A program made the position numbers and the translations under genes. Below, piece by piece: positions 1 to 12,416 of a stretch of DNA of 64,000 nt (its first letter is position 1; each line of letters begins with the position of its first letter). Under the pieces are notes generated by a model. The model saw only the letters and a list, made by a program, of their open reading frames with translations. It searched no databases and was not told the DNA's origin. The DNA comes from Geobacillus stearothermophilus ATCC 12980 (GTDB lineage Bacteria; Bacillota; Bacilli; Bacillales; Anoxybacillaceae): NCBI RefSeq assembly GCF_030369615.1, contig NZ_CP128494.1, positions 964,001-1,028,000 of the forward strand, read 5' to 3'.

Positions 1-81
1 TATCATTTTTTGGGACATGTATGAATAAGCATAGAGAAGAGGGAACAGCGTGCGAAAAAATGGAAGGACGGAGGGAGACAG

Positions 82-2754
82 ATGCAATGGCATACGCTCG
101 CGGCAAGCGATGTCGCGCACGAGACGAAGACGAATGTCAAAACCGGGCTTACGGCGGCGGAGGCGGAAAAACGGCTGCGGCAGTTCGGGTACAACGAGCT
201 GGCGGAAGGGAAGAAGGAGTCGGCCATCGTTGTCTTTTTTCGCCAGTTTCAAGATTTTATGGTGCTTGTGTTGCTTTTGGCGACGGTGATTTCCGCATTT
301 TTAGGCGAGTATGCGGATGCGGTGGCGATTGTCGTCATCGTGATCATGAACGCCATTCTCGGGTTTATCCAGGAGCGGCGGGCGGAAAAGTCGCTTGCCG
401 CCTTAAAACGGTTGTCCGCTCCGCAAGCGGTTGTGTTGCGCGGCGGGGAGTGGGTGAAAGTCCCCACGCGCGAGCTTGTTGTCGGCGATGTGGTGAGACT
501 TGCAAGCGGCGACCGGGTCGGGGCCGACATCCGCTTGATTGAGGCGGCCGGCCTGGAAATCGAGGAGTCGGCGCTGACGGGCGAATCAGTGCCGGTGGCC
601 AAATCCGCCGCCCCGCTTCATACGAAACAGGCGTCGCTCGGCGATTTGCACAATATGGCGTTTATGGGGACGCTCGTGACAAGAGGGAATGGGGTCGGGA
701 TTGTCATCGCCACTGGGATGAAAACAGCGATGGGACAAATCGCAACGATGCTCGAAGAGGCGGATGCGGGGGCAACCCCGCTCCAGCGCCGGCTCGAGCA
801 GCTTGGGAAAATTTTGCTTGTCGTCGCATTGGCGCTGACGGCAGCGGTCGTGGCCGTAGGTGTCATTCAAGGGCACGACCTGTATGAAATGTTTTTGGCT
901 GGTGTGTCGCTCGCGGTCGCCGCCATTCCGGAGGGGTTGCCGGCCATTGTGACGGTCGTCTTGGCGCTTGGCGTGCAGCGGATGATCAAACGAAACGCCA
1001 TCGTCCGCAAGCTTCCGGCGGTGGAAACGCTCGGCTGCGCTTCGGTCATTTGTTCCGACAAAACGGGGACGATGACGGAAAACATGATGACCGTCACGCA
1101 AGTATGGGCAGGCGGGCGGACATTTGCGGTAAGCGGCGTTGGTCTTGAAACGGATGGCGAGTTTTCTGAACGCGGCCGGACGGTTGATCCGAACCGCGTT
1201 CCCGAGCTCGCTCGCCTGTTGACAATGGGGGTGCTTTGCAATAGTTCGGAGTTGAAAGAGGAAAACGGCCGGCGTTACGTCGACGGCGATCCGACGGAAG
1301 GAGCGCTGCTGGTCGCGGCGGCCAAAGCTGGATTGGCGAAAGGAATGCTTTTGCGTGAGTACACGATCGAACAGGAGTTTCCGTTTGATTCCGAGCGGAA
1401 AATGATGACGGTCATCATTCGCGACCGGAACGGGCGGCGGTTCGTTGTGACGAAAGGGGCGCCCGATGTGCTGCTTGAGCGGGCGGACCGCCTGGAATGG
1501 AATGGGCGCGAGCAGGCGCTGACCCCGGCGTGGAAAGAGACGATTGAGAAGGCGATTCGCCAGATGGCGTCTTCCGCCTTGCGCACGATTGCCATTGCGT
1601 ATCGGCCGCTTGCGGAAACGGAACGGATCGGATCGGAGAAGGAGGCGGAGACGAAGCTTCGGTTTCTCGGCGTCGCCGGCATGATCGATCCGCCGCGGCC
1701 GGAGGTGAAGCAGGCGGTGGCGCGATGCAAAGAGGCGGGGATGAAAACGGTGATGATCACCGGGGATCATGTGTTGACCGCAACGGCCATCGCCAAACAG
1801 CTTGGCGTGCTCCCGCCCGGCGGAAAAGTGATGGACGGGGCGACGTTATCGCGCCTGTCGGTCGACGAGCTCGAACGCGAGGTCGATAATATTTACGTGT
1901 TTGCCCGCGTCTCCCCGGAGCATAAGCTGAAAATTGTCAACGCCTTTAAGCGCCGCGGTCATATTGTCGCCATGACCGGCGACGGGGTGAACGACGCGCC
2001 GGCGTTGAAAGCGGCGGATATCGGCGTCGCGATGGGCCGGTCGGGGACGGAAGTGGCGAAAGAGGCGGCGTCGCTCGTGCTGCTTGATGACAACTTTGCG
2101 ACGATTGAGGCCGCGATTGAAGAAGGGCGCAACATTTACGAAAACATCCGCAAGTTTATCCGCTACTTGCTCGCCTCGAACGTTGGGGAAATTCTCGTCA
2201 TGTTGTTTGCGATGCTGCTTGCCTTGCCGCTGCCGCTCGTGCCGATTCAAATTTTATGGGTCAATCTTGTCACCGACGGTTTGCCAGCCATGGCGCTCGG
2301 GCTCGACCAACCAGAAGAAAACGTGATGAAGCGGCCGCCGCGCCGTCCCGATGAAGGGGTGTTCGCCCGCGGGCTCGGCTGGAAAATCGTAAGCCGCGGC
2401 TTTTTGATCGGCGTTGTTACGCTGGCTGCGTTTCTGACCGCCTATGAACGGAGCGGCGAGGATCTCGTTTACGCCCAGACAGCGGCGTTTGCGACGCTTG
2501 TGTTGGCCCAATTGATCCATGTGTTCGACTGCCGCTGCGATCGTTCGGTTTTTGACCGCAGTCCGTTCGGCAACATGTATCTCGTTGCAGCGGTGATCGT
2601 GTCGCTGCTGTTGCTGCTGGTCGTGATCTACTACCCGCCGCTGGCTGCCGTGTTCCATACGAAGCCGCTTGCGGCCGTCGATTGGCTGCTCATCATCGGT
2701 TTGTCCGCCTTGCCGACCTTTTTGTTTGCCGGCTCGCTTTTTACGAGAAAATAA
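82..2754 (+). CDS. yloB: Calcium-transporting P-type ATPase (YloB type)
   Basis: This 890-residue P-type ATPase most likely exports Ca2+ across the cytoplasmic membrane. Visible motifs are TGES in the actuator domain, the phosphorylation motif DKTGT with Asp326, MITGDH, and [11 protein letters not shown] at the hinge. PEGLP in M4, NVGE in M5 and NLVTDG in M6 match the ion-binding residues of SERCA-like type IIA pumps, which supports Ca2+ rather than heavy metals. About ten membrane segments are present. The ATG at 82 follows GGAGGGAG at 70-77. Bases 1-81 hold no gene, and no clear promoter is visible there. A terminator hairpin follows the gene, so it appears to be transcribed apart from yloC. 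Specificity is inferred from family residues. Confidence 0.93.
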   Translation: MQWHTLAASDVAHETKTNVKTGLTAAEAEKRLRQFGYNELAEGKKESAIVVFFRQFQDFMVLVLLLATVISAFLGEYADAVAIVVIVIMNAILGFIQERRAEKSLAALKRLSAPQAVVLRGGEWVKVPTRELVVGDVVRLASGDRVGADIRLIEAAGLEIEESALTGESVPVAKSAAPLHTKQASLGDLHNMAFMGTLVTRGNGVGIVIATGMKTAMGQIATMLEEADAGATPLQRRLEQLGKILLVVALALTAAVVAVGVIQGHDLYEMFLAGVSLAVAAIPEGLPAIVTVVLALGVQRMIKRNAIVRKLPAVETLGCASVICSDKTGTMTENMMTVTQVWAGGRTFAVSGVGLETDGEFSERGRTVDPNRVPELARLLTMGVLCNSSELKEENGRRYVDGDPTEGALLVAAAKAGLAKGMLLREYTIEQEFPFDSERKMMTVIIRDRNGRRFVVTKGAPDVLLERADRLEWNGREQALTPAWKETIEKAIRQMASSALRTIAIAYRPLAETERIGSEKEAETKLRFLGVAGMIDPPRPEVKQAVARCKEAGMKTVMITGDHVLTATAIAKQLGVLPPGGKVMDGATLSRLSVDELEREVDNIYVFARVSPEHKLKIVNAFKRRGHIVAMTGDGVNDAPALKAADIGVAMGRSGTEVAKEAASLVLLDDNFATIEAAIEEGRNIYENIRKFIRYLLASNVGEILVMLFAMLLALPLPLVPIQILWVNLVTDGLPAMALGLDQPEENVMKRPPRRPDEGVFARGLGWKIVSRGFLIGVVTLAAFLTAYERSGEDLVYAQTAAFATLVLAQLIHVFDCRCDRSVFDRSPFGNMYLVAAVIVSLLLLLVVIYYPPLAAVFHTKPLAAVDWLLIIGLSALPTFLFAGSLFTRK

Positions 2755-2774
2755 AAGGATGGATATGTTATAAT

Positions 2775-2815
2775 AAAAAAGGTGATAGAGGAGCGCTCTA
2801 TGACCTTTTCTTTTT
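2775..2815 (+). terminator. Intrinsic terminator after yloB
   Basis: AAAAGGT pairs with ACCTTTT and the inner ATAGAG pairs with CTCTAT, separated by one mismatch, with loop GAGCG. A broken T tract (TTTTCTTTTT) follows. It lies between yloB and yloC. A TATAAT at 2769-2774 precedes it but has no good -35 box. Confidence 0.7.
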
Positions 2816-2842
2816 CATCAACGACGCAACGGATGTGATGGC

Positions 2843-3718
2843 ATGGTTTACAGCATGACTGGTTTTGGCGCGAGCACGAAAAAAACGGATCGCTTGACGG
2901 TGGCGGTGGAAATGAAATCGGTCAACCACCGGTTTTGTGAAATTTCCATTCGCCTCCCTAGACAATGGCTCGTGTTTGAGGATAAAATAAAAAAAGCAAT
3001 TTCACCGTACGTGCGGCGCGGAAAAGTGGAAGTGTTCGTCACGATCGCCGGAGAAGGGCTTGTGAAACGGAGCGTACATATCGATTGGGATTTGCTTGGC
3101 CAGTATTGGGCCGGAGTGCAGGAAGCCGCAAAGCGATTTGCCATTGACGGCAGCGTGACGGCGGCCGAGTTGCTTCGGCTTGATGGGGCCGTCGAAGTGG
3201 TGGAAGAGGAAGGAGCGAACGAGCAGGTCGAGCCGCTGCTTTTGGCCGCTGTCGATGAAGCGGCAAAGGAACTTGTGGCCATGCGCCGGCACGAAGGGGA
3301 GGCGCTGGCCGCGGATTTGCGCGCCCGTCTTCATGAAGTCGAAGCCGGGGTGGAAGTCATTGAGCAGCGGGCGCCGCTTGTAGTCGAGCAATACCGCGAG
3401 CGGCTTGCGCGCCGCCTGCGCGAATGGGCGCCTTCTCCGGTTGATGAAGCGCGGCTGCTCACAGAAGTGGCGGTGTTTGCGGAAAAGGCGGACATTCACG
3501 AGGAATTGAAACGCATCCGCAGCCATTTGGCGCAAATGACGGACGTCCTTGAGGCGGACGAACCGATCGGGAGGAAGCTTGACTTTTTGGTGCAAGAGCT
3601 GAACCGCGAAGTGAACACGATCGGCGCCAAGGCGAACGACAGCTTGATCGCCGCGCAAGTCGTTGAGATGAAAAGCGTGCTTGAGAAAATGCGCGAGCAG
3701 GTGCAAAATGTGGAATAA
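2843..3718 (+). CDS. yloC: YicC/YloC family endoribonuclease
   Basis: This 291-residue protein begins with the family signature MVYSMTGFG and continues with an SVNHRF motif near residue 29. It ends in the conserved region around FLVQELNREVNTIGAK. Members of the YicC family are endoribonucleases involved in RNA turnover, and the B. subtilis homologue is YloC. The middle of the protein is rich in Glu and Arg and probably helical. It is the first gene of a compact group with remA, gmk and rpoZ, the same order as in B. subtilis. Start and length agree with the family. Confidence 0.92.
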   Translation: MVYSMTGFGASTKKTDRLTVAVEMKSVNHRFCEISIRLPRQWLVFEDKIKKAISPYVRRGKVEVFVTIAGEGLVKRSVHIDWDLLGQYWAGVQEAAKRFAIDGSVTAAELLRLDGAVEVVEEEGANEQVEPLLLAAVDEAAKELVAMRRHEGEALAADLRARLHEVEAGVEVIEQRAPLVVEQYRERLARRLREWAPSPVDEARLLTEVAVFAEKADIHEELKRIRSHLAQMTDVLEADEPIGRKLDFLVQELNREVNTIGAKANDSLIAAQVVEMKSVLEKMREQVQNVE

Positions 3719-3774
3719 CTGTTTAAAACGACTTATTGGCGGCAACAATATCGGATATGGCAGGTGGGCGTGTC

Positions 3775-4865
<1,091 letters not shown>

Positions 4866-4870
<5 letters not shown>

Positions 4871-4898
4871 CAACCTAGCTTTAGGTTGTTATTTTTTT
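4866..4898 (+). terminator. Intrinsic terminator after rpoZ
   Basis: A perfect 12-bp stem (AATAACAACCTA / TAGGTTGTTATT) has a GCTT loop and a run of T. It begins inside the last codons of rpoZ. Confidence 0.92.
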
Positions 4899-4919
4899 CA
4901 ATGTCGGGGGGTGGCCAAC

Positions 4920-6125
4920 ATGATCAAGGGAAAACATATTTTGCTTTGTGTGACCGGGGGGGTGGCGGCGTACAAGGCGGCGGTGCTCACCAGCCAGCTC
5001 GTCCAGCGCGGCGCTGAAGTAAAAGTGATCATGACAGAAGGGGCGTGCCAGTTCATTACACCGCTCACGTTTCAAGCATTGTCGCGCCAGGAAGTGTATG
5101 TCGATATATTTGCCGAAAACAACCCGGCCGTCATCGCCCATATCGATTTGGCGGACTGGGCGGATCTCGTCCTCGTTGCGCCGGCGACGGCCAATACGAT
5201 GGCGAAGCTGGCCGCCGGCATCGCCGATAATATGGTGACGACGACGATTTTGGCGACGAAAGCGCCCGTCTGGATCGCTCCGGCGATGAACGTTCATATG
5301 TACGAGCATCCGGCCGTTCGGGCGAACATGGAGCGGCTCTGTGAGTTCGGCTACCGGTTCATCGAACCGTCGGAAGGCTACTTGGCGTGCGGCTACATCG
5401 GCAAAGGGCGTCTCGAGGAACCGGAGAACATCATTGCCCATATCGAGCGGTTTTTTGCCGGCGATCCGCCGCTGTTTCGCGGGAAGCGCATTCTTGTCAC
5501 CGCCGGGCCGACGCGGGAGAAGCTCGACCCAGTCCGCTATTTCTCTAACTATTCGAGCGGAAAAATGGGCTACGCCATCGCCGAAGCGGCGGCCCGCTTC
5601 GGCGCTTCGGTGACGCTCGTCTCCGGACCGACGGCGCTCCCATCGCCCGATGGCGTCGAGACGGTGGCGGTTGAATCGGCGGAAGAAATGTATGAAGCGG
5701 TTTTGTCTCGCTTTGCGGAAACGGACATCGTGATCAAAGCGGCGGCGGTCGCCGATTATCGGCCGAAATATGTCGCAGCTTCCAAAATTAAAAAGCAACC
5801 GGGCGGTTATGTCGTCGAGATGGAGCGGACGGTCGATATTTTGAAGGCGCTTGGCGAGCGGAAAACGGGGCAGATTTTGGTTGGATTTGCCGCTGAGACG
5901 GACAACCTTGAGCAGTATGCGTTAAAAAAACTGGAAGAAAAGCGGCTCGATATGGTCGTCGCCAACAATGTCACCGAAGAAGGCGCAGGGTTTGCCGGCG
6001 ATACGAACATCGTCACCATCTTCCGCCGCGACGGCGTCGTTCGGCCGCTGCCGCTCATGACAAAACGCGAGGCGGCCGAGGAAATTTTAAAAGAAATACA
6101 CGCCTATATCGAGGGGATTCGATGA
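4920..6125 (+). CDS. coaBC: Bifunctional phosphopantothenoylcysteine decarboxylase / phosphopantothenate-cysteine ligase
   Basis: This 401-residue protein carries out two steps of coenzyme A synthesis: ligation of cysteine to phosphopantothenate and flavin-dependent decarboxylation. The N-terminal CoaC half shows KHILLCVTGGVAAYK, PAMNVHMY and the substrate-lid motif ACGYIGKGR. The CoaB half begins near residue 185 with ILVTAGPTREKLDPVR and SNYSSGKMG, and has KIKKQ further on. A GTG at 4911 is in frame. ATG 4920 was chosen because GGGGGTGG at 4906-4913 would be its ribosome binding site and the B. subtilis homologue starts at the matching point. It overlaps priA by four bases. Confidence 0.96.
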   Translation: MIKGKHILLCVTGGVAAYKAAVLTSQLVQRGAEVKVIMTEGACQFITPLTFQALSRQEVYVDIFAENNPAVIAHIDLADWADLVLVAPATANTMAKLAAGIADNMVTTTILATKAPVWIAPAMNVHMYEHPAVRANMERLCEFGYRFIEPSEGYLACGYIGKGRLEEPENIIAHIERFFAGDPPLFRGKRILVTAGPTREKLDPVRYFSNYSSGKMGYAIAEAAARFGASVTLVSGPTALPSPDGVETVAVESAEEMYEAVLSRFAETDIVIKAAAVADYRPKYVAASKIKKQPGGYVVEMERTVDILKALGERKTGQILVGFAAETDNLEQYALKKLEEKRLDMVVANNVTEEGAGFAGDTNIVTIFRRDGVVRPLPLMTKREAAEEILKEIHAYIEGIR

Positions 6126-8527
6126 AAGTCGCCTCCGTGATTGTCGATGTTCCGTCCCGGCAGACGGACCGCCCGTTCGATTATGCGATCCCGGAGCGCT
6201 GGCAAGGCGTCATCCAGCCGGGCATGCGGGTGACGGTGCCGTTTGGGGCGCGGCGTTTGCAAGGGTTTGTCGTCGAGGTGAAAGACCATTCCGACATCAA
6301 GCAGCTGAAACCGATTGAGCATGTGCTTGATGTCGTGCCGGTGTTAAACGAAGAGCTGCTGGATCTTGGCCGCTATTTAACGGAAACGACGCTCTGTTTC
6401 GCCATCTCGGCGTACCAGGCGATGCTGCCGGCGGCGATGCGGGCGAAATATGAAAAAACGCTCCGCTTGACGGATGAACGAAATCGGGAAGCATTGCCGG
6501 ACGACCTAAAGCCGCTGTTTGTCCATCAAATGGAAGTGGCTTGGAAAGACATTGAAGCCGCCAGCTTATGGCGGGCGGCGCAAAAAGCGGTACAGCAAGG
6601 TGTGCTTGAAGCCGTTTACGAAGTGAAAGAAAAAGCAGGCAAGAAAACGGTGAAGCATGCGCGTTTGGCCGTTCCGGACAAACAGGCAAACGACGCGCTG
6701 GCGGCGCTGCCTTCAAGGCAAAAGGACGTGCTTTCGTTTTTGCTTGAAAAAGGGGAAGCGGTGCCGGTTGCCGAGCTGCAAGCGGCGCTTGGCGTTTCCT
6801 CAGCGCCGCTGAAAGCGCTCGTCGACAAAGGATTGGTGGTGCTGAACGATGTCGAGGTGTACCGCGACCCGTACGAACATCGCACGTTTCAGCCGAGTGA
6901 GCCGCCGGCGCTCACTCCGGCACAAGAAGCGGCGTTGGCGAAAATCGCCGCTTCGGTGCGCGCCGGAGAGCACCGCACGTTTTTGCTTTACGGCGTCACC
7001 GGGAGCGGGAAGACGGAAGTGTACATGCAGGCGATCGACGAAGTGCTGCGCCAAGGGAAAGAGGCGATTGTCCTTGTCCCGGAAATTTCACTGACGCCGC
7101 AAATGGTCGAGCGGTTTAAGGGGCGGTTCGGTCCGAAGGTGGCAGTGCTCCACAGCGGGCTGTCCATCGGGGAAAAATACGACGAATGGCGGAAAATTCA
7201 CCGGAAAGAAGTGCAGCTTGTCGTCGGTGCGCGCTCAGCCGTGTTTGCCCCGTTTGAAAACTTAGGGATGATCATCATCGACGAAGAACATGAGACGAGC
7301 TATAAGCAAGAAGAAATGCCGCGCTACCACGCGCGCGATGTCGCCATTTACCGCGCCCGCCGCCACAGCTGCCCGGTCGTGCTTGGCAGCGCCACCCCCT
7401 CGCTTGAGACGTTCGCCCGCGCCGCCAAAGGGGTGTACGAGCTGCTTGAGCTGCCGGAGCGCGTCAGCCGCCAAGGTTTGCCGTCGGTCCATGTCGTCGA
7501 TATGCGCGAGGAACTGCGCAGCGGCAACCGCTCCATGTTTTCACGCCGGCTGCTTGACGGGTTGCGACAGCGGCTCGAACGCGGCGAGCAGGCGGTGCTG
7601 TTTTTAAACCGGCGCGGCTATTCAACGTTTGTCATGTGCCGCGGCTGCGGCTACGTCATCCGTTGTCCGCATTGCGACATCTCGCTTACGTACCATCGCG
7701 CCGGCGAGCGGATGAAATGCCATTATTGCGGGCATGAAGAGCCGCTTGCCCCCCGCTGTCCGTCGTGCGGAAGCGAACACATCCGCTTTTTTGGCACTGG
7801 CACGCAAAAAGTGGAAGAAGAACTGACGAGGTTGCTGCCGAAAGCGCGCGTCATCCGCATGGATGTCGACACGACCGGACGCAAAGGGGCGCATGAAGAG
7901 CTGCTTTCCCGTTTTGCCGCCAAGGAAGCCGATATTTTGCTCGGCACGCAAATGATTGCCAAAGGGCTCGATTTTCCAAACGTCACGCTCGTCGGCGTGC
8001 TGGCGGCTGACACGATGCTGCATTTGCCCGATTTCCGCGCCGCGGAAAAAACGTTTCAGCTGCTGACACAAGTGAGCGGGCGCGCCGGACGGCATGAGCT
8101 GCCGGGTGAAGTCGTCATTCAGACGTACACGCCCGACCATTACAGCATCGAGCTTGCCGCCCGCCATGACTATCGCGCCTTTTATCGGCAGGAGATGATG
8201 CTGCGCAAAGCGCACGGTTATCCGCCGTACTACTACTTGACGCTCATCACGGTCGCCCACCAGGAAGCGCCGGCTGCCGCCAAGACGGCGGAAAAAATCG
8301 CCGCCTACATGCGCAAACAGCTGTCAAACGAGGCGGTCGTTCTCGGTCCGGTCGCCTCGCCGATCGCCCGCCTTCACGATAGATATCGTTACCAGTGCAT
8401 GATAAAATACAAACGGGAACCGAATGTAACGGCGGCGCTCAAAGCGGTCATCGACCGCTACCAAGCCGATGCCGCCCATGGCGGAGCGGCCATCACCGTC
8501 GATACGAACCCGTATATGATGATGTGA
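6122..8527 (+). CDS. priA: Primosomal replication helicase PriA
   Basis: This 801-residue superfamily 2 helicase restarts stalled replication forks by loading the primosome. Visible parts are an N-terminal DNA-binding region, Walker A GVTGSGKTEVYMQ, the DEEH box in IIIDEEHETSYKQ, and the zinc cluster with CRGCGY, CPHC, CHYCG and CPSCG. Helicase motifs V/VI include GTQMIAKGLDFPNV and QVSGRAGR. Length matches Bacillus PriA. The ATG overlaps the coaBC stop. Confidence 0.97.
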   Translation: MKVASVIVDVPSRQTDRPFDYAIPERWQGVIQPGMRVTVPFGARRLQGFVVEVKDHSDIKQLKPIEHVLDVVPVLNEELLDLGRYLTETTLCFAISAYQAMLPAAMRAKYEKTLRLTDERNREALPDDLKPLFVHQMEVAWKDIEAASLWRAAQKAVQQGVLEAVYEVKEKAGKKTVKHARLAVPDKQANDALAALPSRQKDVLSFLLEKGEAVPVAELQAALGVSSAPLKALVDKGLVVLNDVEVYRDPYEHRTFQPSEPPALTPAQEAALAKIAASVRAGEHRTFLLYGVTGSGKTEVYMQAIDEVLRQGKEAIVLVPEISLTPQMVERFKGRFGPKVAVLHSGLSIGEKYDEWRKIHRKEVQLVVGARSAVFAPFENLGMIIIDEEHETSYKQEEMPRYHARDVAIYRARRHSCPVVLGSATPSLETFARAAKGVYELLELPERVSRQGLPSVHVVDMREELRSGNRSMFSRRLLDGLRQRLERGEQAVLFLNRRGYSTFVMCRGCGYVIRCPHCDISLTYHRAGERMKCHYCGHEEPLAPRCPSCGSEHIRFFGTGTQKVEEELTRLLPKARVIRMDVDTTGRKGAHEELLSRFAAKEADILLGTQMIAKGLDFPNVTLVGVLAADTMLHLPDFRAAEKTFQLLTQVSGRAGRHELPGEVVIQTYTPDHYSIELAARHDYRAFYRQEMMLRKAHGYPPYYYLTLITVAHQEAPAAAKTAEKIAAYMRKQLSNEAVVLGPVASPIARLHDRYRYQCMIKYKREPNVTAALKAVIDRYQADAAHGGAAITVDTNPYMMM

Positions 8528-8544
8528 AAATGGAGGAAATGACG

Positions 8545-9018
8545 TTGCCAATATTGCCGATTGTCACATATCCCGCCCCGATTTTGGAGCAGCCGTGCGC
8601 CCCGGTGACAACGTTTGACCGCGAGCTTGCCCGGCTGCTTGACGACATGTACGATACGATGCTTGCCGCTGACGGGGTCGGCTTGGCCGCCCCGCAAGTC
8701 GGCATCGCCAAGCAGATCGCCGTCATTGACGTCGGCGATGAACACGGCCGGATTGAGCTCATCAACCCAGTTATCCTCGAGGCGCGCGGCGAAGAGGTCG
8801 ATGTGGAAGGCTGTTTGAGCTTTCCCGGCCTGTTTGGCGAAGTGCCGCGCGCGAAATTTGTGAACGTGCGGGCGCAAAACCGGCGCGGCCGTTCGTTTAC
8901 GCTTTCGGCCGCCGGTTTTTTGGCGCGCGCGTTGCAGCATGAAATCGACCATTTGCACGGTGTGCTGTTTACATCAAAAGTGATCCGTTACTGTGATCTT
9001 GAGGAATTGGAAGGATAG
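8545..9018 (+). CDS. def: Peptide deformylase
   Basis: This metalloenzyme removes the formyl group from nascent proteins. All three motifs are present: GVGLAAPQVG, EGCLSFPG and HEIDHLHG, supplying Cys and two His for the metal plus the catalytic Glu. The frame is open far upstream into priA. The start chosen is TTG 8545 because GGAGG at 8532-8536 lies 8 bases before it, giving 157 residues, close to B. subtilis Def. ATG 8530 and ATG 8539 are alternatives with poorer spacing. It is followed without gap by fmt, its pathway partner. Confidence 0.93.
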   Translation: MPILPIVTYPAPILEQPCAPVTTFDRELARLLDDMYDTMLAADGVGLAAPQVGIAKQIAVIDVGDEHGRIELINPVILEARGEEVDVEGCLSFPGLFGEVPRAKFVNVRAQNRRGRSFTLSAAGFLARALQHEIDHLHGVLFTSKVIRYCDLEELEG

Positions 9019-9984
9019 ATGCCGATGACGAACATTGTGTTTATGGGGACTCCTGATTTTGCCGTGCCGATTTTGCGGCAGCTTCTTGACGACGGCTATC
9101 ATGTTTCGGCGGTTGTCACCCAGCCGGATAAGCCAAAAGGGCGGAAGCGCCAGCTCGTGCCACCCCCGGTGAAAGTGGAAGCGGAGCGCCACGGCATCCC
9201 GGTGCTGCAGCCGACAAAAATTCGTGAGCCGGAGCAATACGAACAAGTGTTGGCGTTTGCGCCTGATTTGATTGTGACGGCGGCGTTCGGGCAAATTTTG
9301 CCGAAAGCGCTGCTGGAAGCGCCGAAATACGGCTGCATCAATGTCCATGCCTCGCTTCTGCCCGAGCTGCGCGGCGGGGCGCCGATCCATTATGCCATCT
9401 GGCAAGGAAAAACGAAAACGGGCGTCACGATCATGTATATGGTCGAGAAGCTGGATGCCGGCGATATGTTGGCGCAAGTCGAGGTGCCGATTGCTGAAAC
9501 GGACACGGTCGGCACGCTCCATGATAAATTGAGCGCCGCCGGGGCTAAACTATTATCAGAAACGCTTCCACTTTTATTGGAAGGAAACATTGCGCCCGTT
9601 CCGCAAGATGAGGAGAAAGCGACGTATGCGCCGAACATTCGCCGCGAGCAGGAGCGGATCGACTGGACGCAGCCTGGTGAAGCCATTTACAACCATATTC
9701 GCGCCTTCCATCCGTGGCCGGTTGCGTATACGACACACAGCGGGAACGTTTGGAAAGTTTGGTGGGGAGAAAAAGTGCCGACACCAGAAGCGGCGCCGCC
9801 GGGCACGATTGTGGCGCTCGAGGAAAACGGCATTGTAGTGGCCACCGGCAATGAGACAGCCATTCGCATCACCGAATTGCAGCCGGCCGGCAAAAAGCGG
9901 ATGGCCGCCGGCGAGTTTTTGCGCGGCGCCGGCAGCCGTCTTTCGGTCGGCATGAAGCTAGGAGAGGATCATGAACGTACGTGA
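9019..9984 (+). CDS. fmt: Methionyl-tRNA formyltransferase
   Basis: This 321-residue enzyme formylates Met-tRNAfMet with 10-formyl-tetrahydrofolate. The N-terminal segment [28 protein letters not shown] (catalytic Asn/His region) and the C-terminal OB-like domain are recognisable. The start is at ATG 9019, directly after the def stop. ATG 9025 is also possible, as GGAAGG at 9009-9014 would suit it slightly better. The last 14 bases overlap rsmB. Confidence 0.96.
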   Translation: MPMTNIVFMGTPDFAVPILRQLLDDGYHVSAVVTQPDKPKGRKRQLVPPPVKVEAERHGIPVLQPTKIREPEQYEQVLAFAPDLIVTAAFGQILPKALLEAPKYGCINVHASLLPELRGGAPIHYAIWQGKTKTGVTIMYMVEKLDAGDMLAQVEVPIAETDTVGTLHDKLSAAGAKLLSETLPLLLEGNIAPVPQDEEKATYAPNIRREQERIDWTQPGEAIYNHIRAFHPWPVAYTTHSGNVWKVWWGEKVPTPEAAPPGTIVALEENGIVVATGNETAIRITELQPAGKKRMAAGEFLRGAGSRLSVGMKLGEDHERT

Positions 9985-11305
9985 ACTTGCGTTGGAGACA
10001 TTGTTGGCAATTGAACAACAAGGAGCCTACAGCCATCTGGAGCTCAATGAAGCGATTCGCAAAGGCCGGCTTGACGGGCGCGATGCGGCGTTGCTGACGG
10101 AGATCGTCTACGGCACGGTGCAGCGGCGTGATACGCTTGACTACTATTTAGCTCCGTTTTTGCGAAAGGCGCGCCGGCTGGAGCCGTGGGTGCGCATGCT
10201 GCTCCGGTTGACGCTGTACCAAATGGTGTATTTGGACCGCGTCCCGGATCACGCCGCCATTTTTGAAGCGGTCGAGATCGCCAAGCGGCGCGGCCATCGC
10301 GGCATCGCCTCGCTTGTCAACGGCGTTTTGCGCACGATCGGCCGTGAGGGTCTGCCTTCGCTTGAGGCGATTCACGACTCCGGAAAACGGCTCGCCGTCG
10401 CCACCAGCCATCCGGAATGGCTTGTCCGGCGCTGGATCGGCCAATACGGTTTTGAGGAAACGGCGCGCATGTGCGAGACGAATTTGCGCCCGCCGCAGTC
10501 AACAGCCCGCGTCAACCGGCTGCGGGCGACGGTGGAGGAAGCGCTTGACCGGCTGCGTGCTGAAGGCATGGCAGCTGCTCCCGGCCATCTCGCGCCGGAG
10601 GCTGTCCGCGCGGAAAAAGGAAATTTGGCGCATACGCAAGCGTTTCGCGCCGGTTTGCTGACGATCCAAGATGAAAGCTCGATGCTTGTCGCCCGGGCGC
10701 TTGATCCGGCTCCCGGCGAGCGGGTGCTTGACTGCTGCGCGGCGCCCGGGGGGAAGACGACCCATATCGCCGAGCGGATGGGCGGCCGCGGTGAAGTGGT
10801 CGCCGTCGATGTTCATGAGCATAAAGTGAAGCTCATTGAGCAGCAGGCGCAAAGGCTTGGGTTTCGCTGCATCACCCCCCTCGCCCTTGACAGCCGCCGG
10901 CTCGGCGAGCGGTTTGCCCCTGAGTCGTTTGACCGCATTTTGGTCGATGCGCCGTGCACCGGATTCGGCGTCATTCGCCGCAAGCCGGAGATCAAATACA
11001 CGAAAGGGAAAGACGACGTCGCCTCGCTCGTTGCGGTGCAGCAAGCCATTTTGCGGGCGGCCGCGCCGCTGTTGAAAAAAGGGGGCGTGCTTGTTTACAG
11101 CACGTGCACCATCGAGCGCGAAGAGAATGAAGACGCGATCGCCCGTTTTTTGGCCGACCATCCGGATTTTGCCCTTGACGACCGTCTCGCCGAGCGGATG
11201 CCAGAGCCGGTGCGGCCGCGCGTGCGAAGCGGAATGCTGCAGCTGTTGCCGCATTATTTTGATTCCGACGGGTTTTTTATCGCATTACTACGAAAGAAGG
11301 TGTAA
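9971..11305 (+). CDS. rsmB: 16S rRNA m5C967 methyltransferase RsmB
   Basis: This 444-residue protein has an N-terminal NusB-like RNA-binding domain (to about residue 140) followed by a SAM-dependent methyltransferase. SAM-binding [31 protein letters not shown] with the PC cysteine, and [12 protein letters not shown] with the second catalytic Cys are all visible. It methylates 16S rRNA at C967. It overlaps fmt and is followed 5 bases later by rlmN, so def-fmt-rsmB-rlmN forms one translation-maturation block. Confidence 0.95.
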   Translation: MNVRELALETLLAIEQQGAYSHLELNEAIRKGRLDGRDAALLTEIVYGTVQRRDTLDYYLAPFLRKARRLEPWVRMLLRLTLYQMVYLDRVPDHAAIFEAVEIAKRRGHRGIASLVNGVLRTIGREGLPSLEAIHDSGKRLAVATSHPEWLVRRWIGQYGFEETARMCETNLRPPQSTARVNRLRATVEEALDRLRAEGMAAAPGHLAPEAVRAEKGNLAHTQAFRAGLLTIQDESSMLVARALDPAPGERVLDCCAAPGGKTTHIAERMGGRGEVVAVDVHEHKVKLIEQQAQRLGFRCITPLALDSRRLGERFAPESFDRILVDAPCTGFGVIRRKPEIKYTKGKDDVASLVAVQQAILRAAAPLLKKGGVLVYSTCTIEREENEDAIARFLADHPDFALDDRLAERMPEPVRPRVRSGMLQLLPHYFDSDGFFIALLRKKV

Positions 11306-11310
11306 ATGGA

Positions 11311-12411
11311 GTGGAAATCGTCCAGACCGCTGTCCGCCGGGCCTCCAGCGGCGGGCAGCCGCCATCGTTGCCGTCTGTTTATTCGCTCACGCTTGACGAG
11401 TGGAAAGAATGGCTTGCTGCTCAAGGCGAAAAGCCGTTTCGCGCCACACAAATTTACGAATGGCTGTATGAAAAGCGCGTCACCGATTTTGCCGAGATGA
11501 CGAACTTGCCGAAACGGCTGCGCGAACAGCTCGCGGCGTCGTTTTCGATCACGACGCTCAAAACGATTGTCAAGCAAACGTCCAAAGATGGGACGATCAA
11601 GTTTTTGTTTGAGCTCCATGACGGCTATTCGATCGAGACCGTGCTCATGCGCCATAACTACGGCAATTCGGTGTGCGTGACGACCCAAGTCGGCTGCCGC
11701 ATCGGTTGCACGTTTTGCGCCTCGACGCTCGGTGGGCTGAAGCGTCATTTGGAAGCGGGCGAAATCGTCGCTCAAGTTGTACACGTGCAAAAGGCGCTCG
11801 ATGAGACCAATGAGCGCGTCAGCAGCATCGTCGTGATGGGCATTGGCGAGCCGTTTGACAATTACGATGCGCTCATCAAATTTTTGCGCATCGTCAACCA
11901 TCCGAAAGGGTTGAACATCGGCGCCCGCCATATCACCGTGTCAACGAGCGGGATTATTCCGAAAATCTATCAATTTGCTGACGAAGGCATGCAAATCAAT
12001 TTCGCCATTTCGCTGCATGCACCGACGAACGAGCTACGGACGAAGCTGATGCCGATTAATAAGGCGTATCCGCTGCCGAAGCTCATGGAGGCGGTCCGAT
12101 ACTACATTGAAAAAACTGGACGGCGCGTGACGTTCGAGTACGGATTGTTCGGCGGAGTGAATGACCAACTTGAGCATGCCGAGCAGCTGGCCGAGCTGCT
12201 TAAAGGGCTGAAATGCCATGTAAATTTGATTCCGGTCAACTATGTGCCGGAGCGAAATTATGTGCGCACGCCGCGCAACCAAATTTTTGCCTTTGAACGG
12301 GCGCTGAAAAAACATGGAATCAACGTCACCATTCGCCGCGAACACGGACACGACATCGATGCCGCCTGCGGACAGCTTCGCGCGAAGGAGCGGAAAGAAG
12401 AGACGAGGTGA
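11311..12411 (+). CDS. rlmN: Dual-specificity rRNA/tRNA adenine-C2 methyltransferase RlmN
   Basis: This 366-residue radical SAM enzyme makes m2A2503 in 23S rRNA and m2A37 in tRNA. The iron-sulfur motif CxxxCxxC is seen in [12 protein letters not shown]. The substrate-binding [11 protein letters not shown] and the C-terminal [12 protein letters not shown] with the second catalytic Cys are present. The start is GTG 11311 with AGAAGGTG at 11295-11302. The stop overlaps the ribosome binding site of prpC. Confidence 0.96.
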   Translation: MEIVQTAVRRASSGGQPPSLPSVYSLTLDEWKEWLAAQGEKPFRATQIYEWLYEKRVTDFAEMTNLPKRLREQLAASFSITTLKTIVKQTSKDGTIKFLFELHDGYSIETVLMRHNYGNSVCVTTQVGCRIGCTFCASTLGGLKRHLEAGEIVAQVVHVQKALDETNERVSSIVVMGIGEPFDNYDALIKFLRIVNHPKGLNIGARHITVSTSGIIPKIYQFADEGMQINFAISLHAPTNELRTKLMPINKAYPLPKLMEAVRYYIEKTGRRVTFEYGLFGGVNDQLEHAEQLAELLKGLKCHVNLIPVNYVPERNYVRTPRNQIFAFERALKKHGINVTIRREHGHDIDAACGQLRAKERKEETR

Positions 12412-12416
12412 ATCGG

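Noticed and set aside
586..1770. 394-residue open frame on the minus strand, opposite the calcium ATPase
   Set aside because: Arg/His-rich shadow of a GC-rich gene; no ribosome binding site or family match, and the plus-strand gene is certain.
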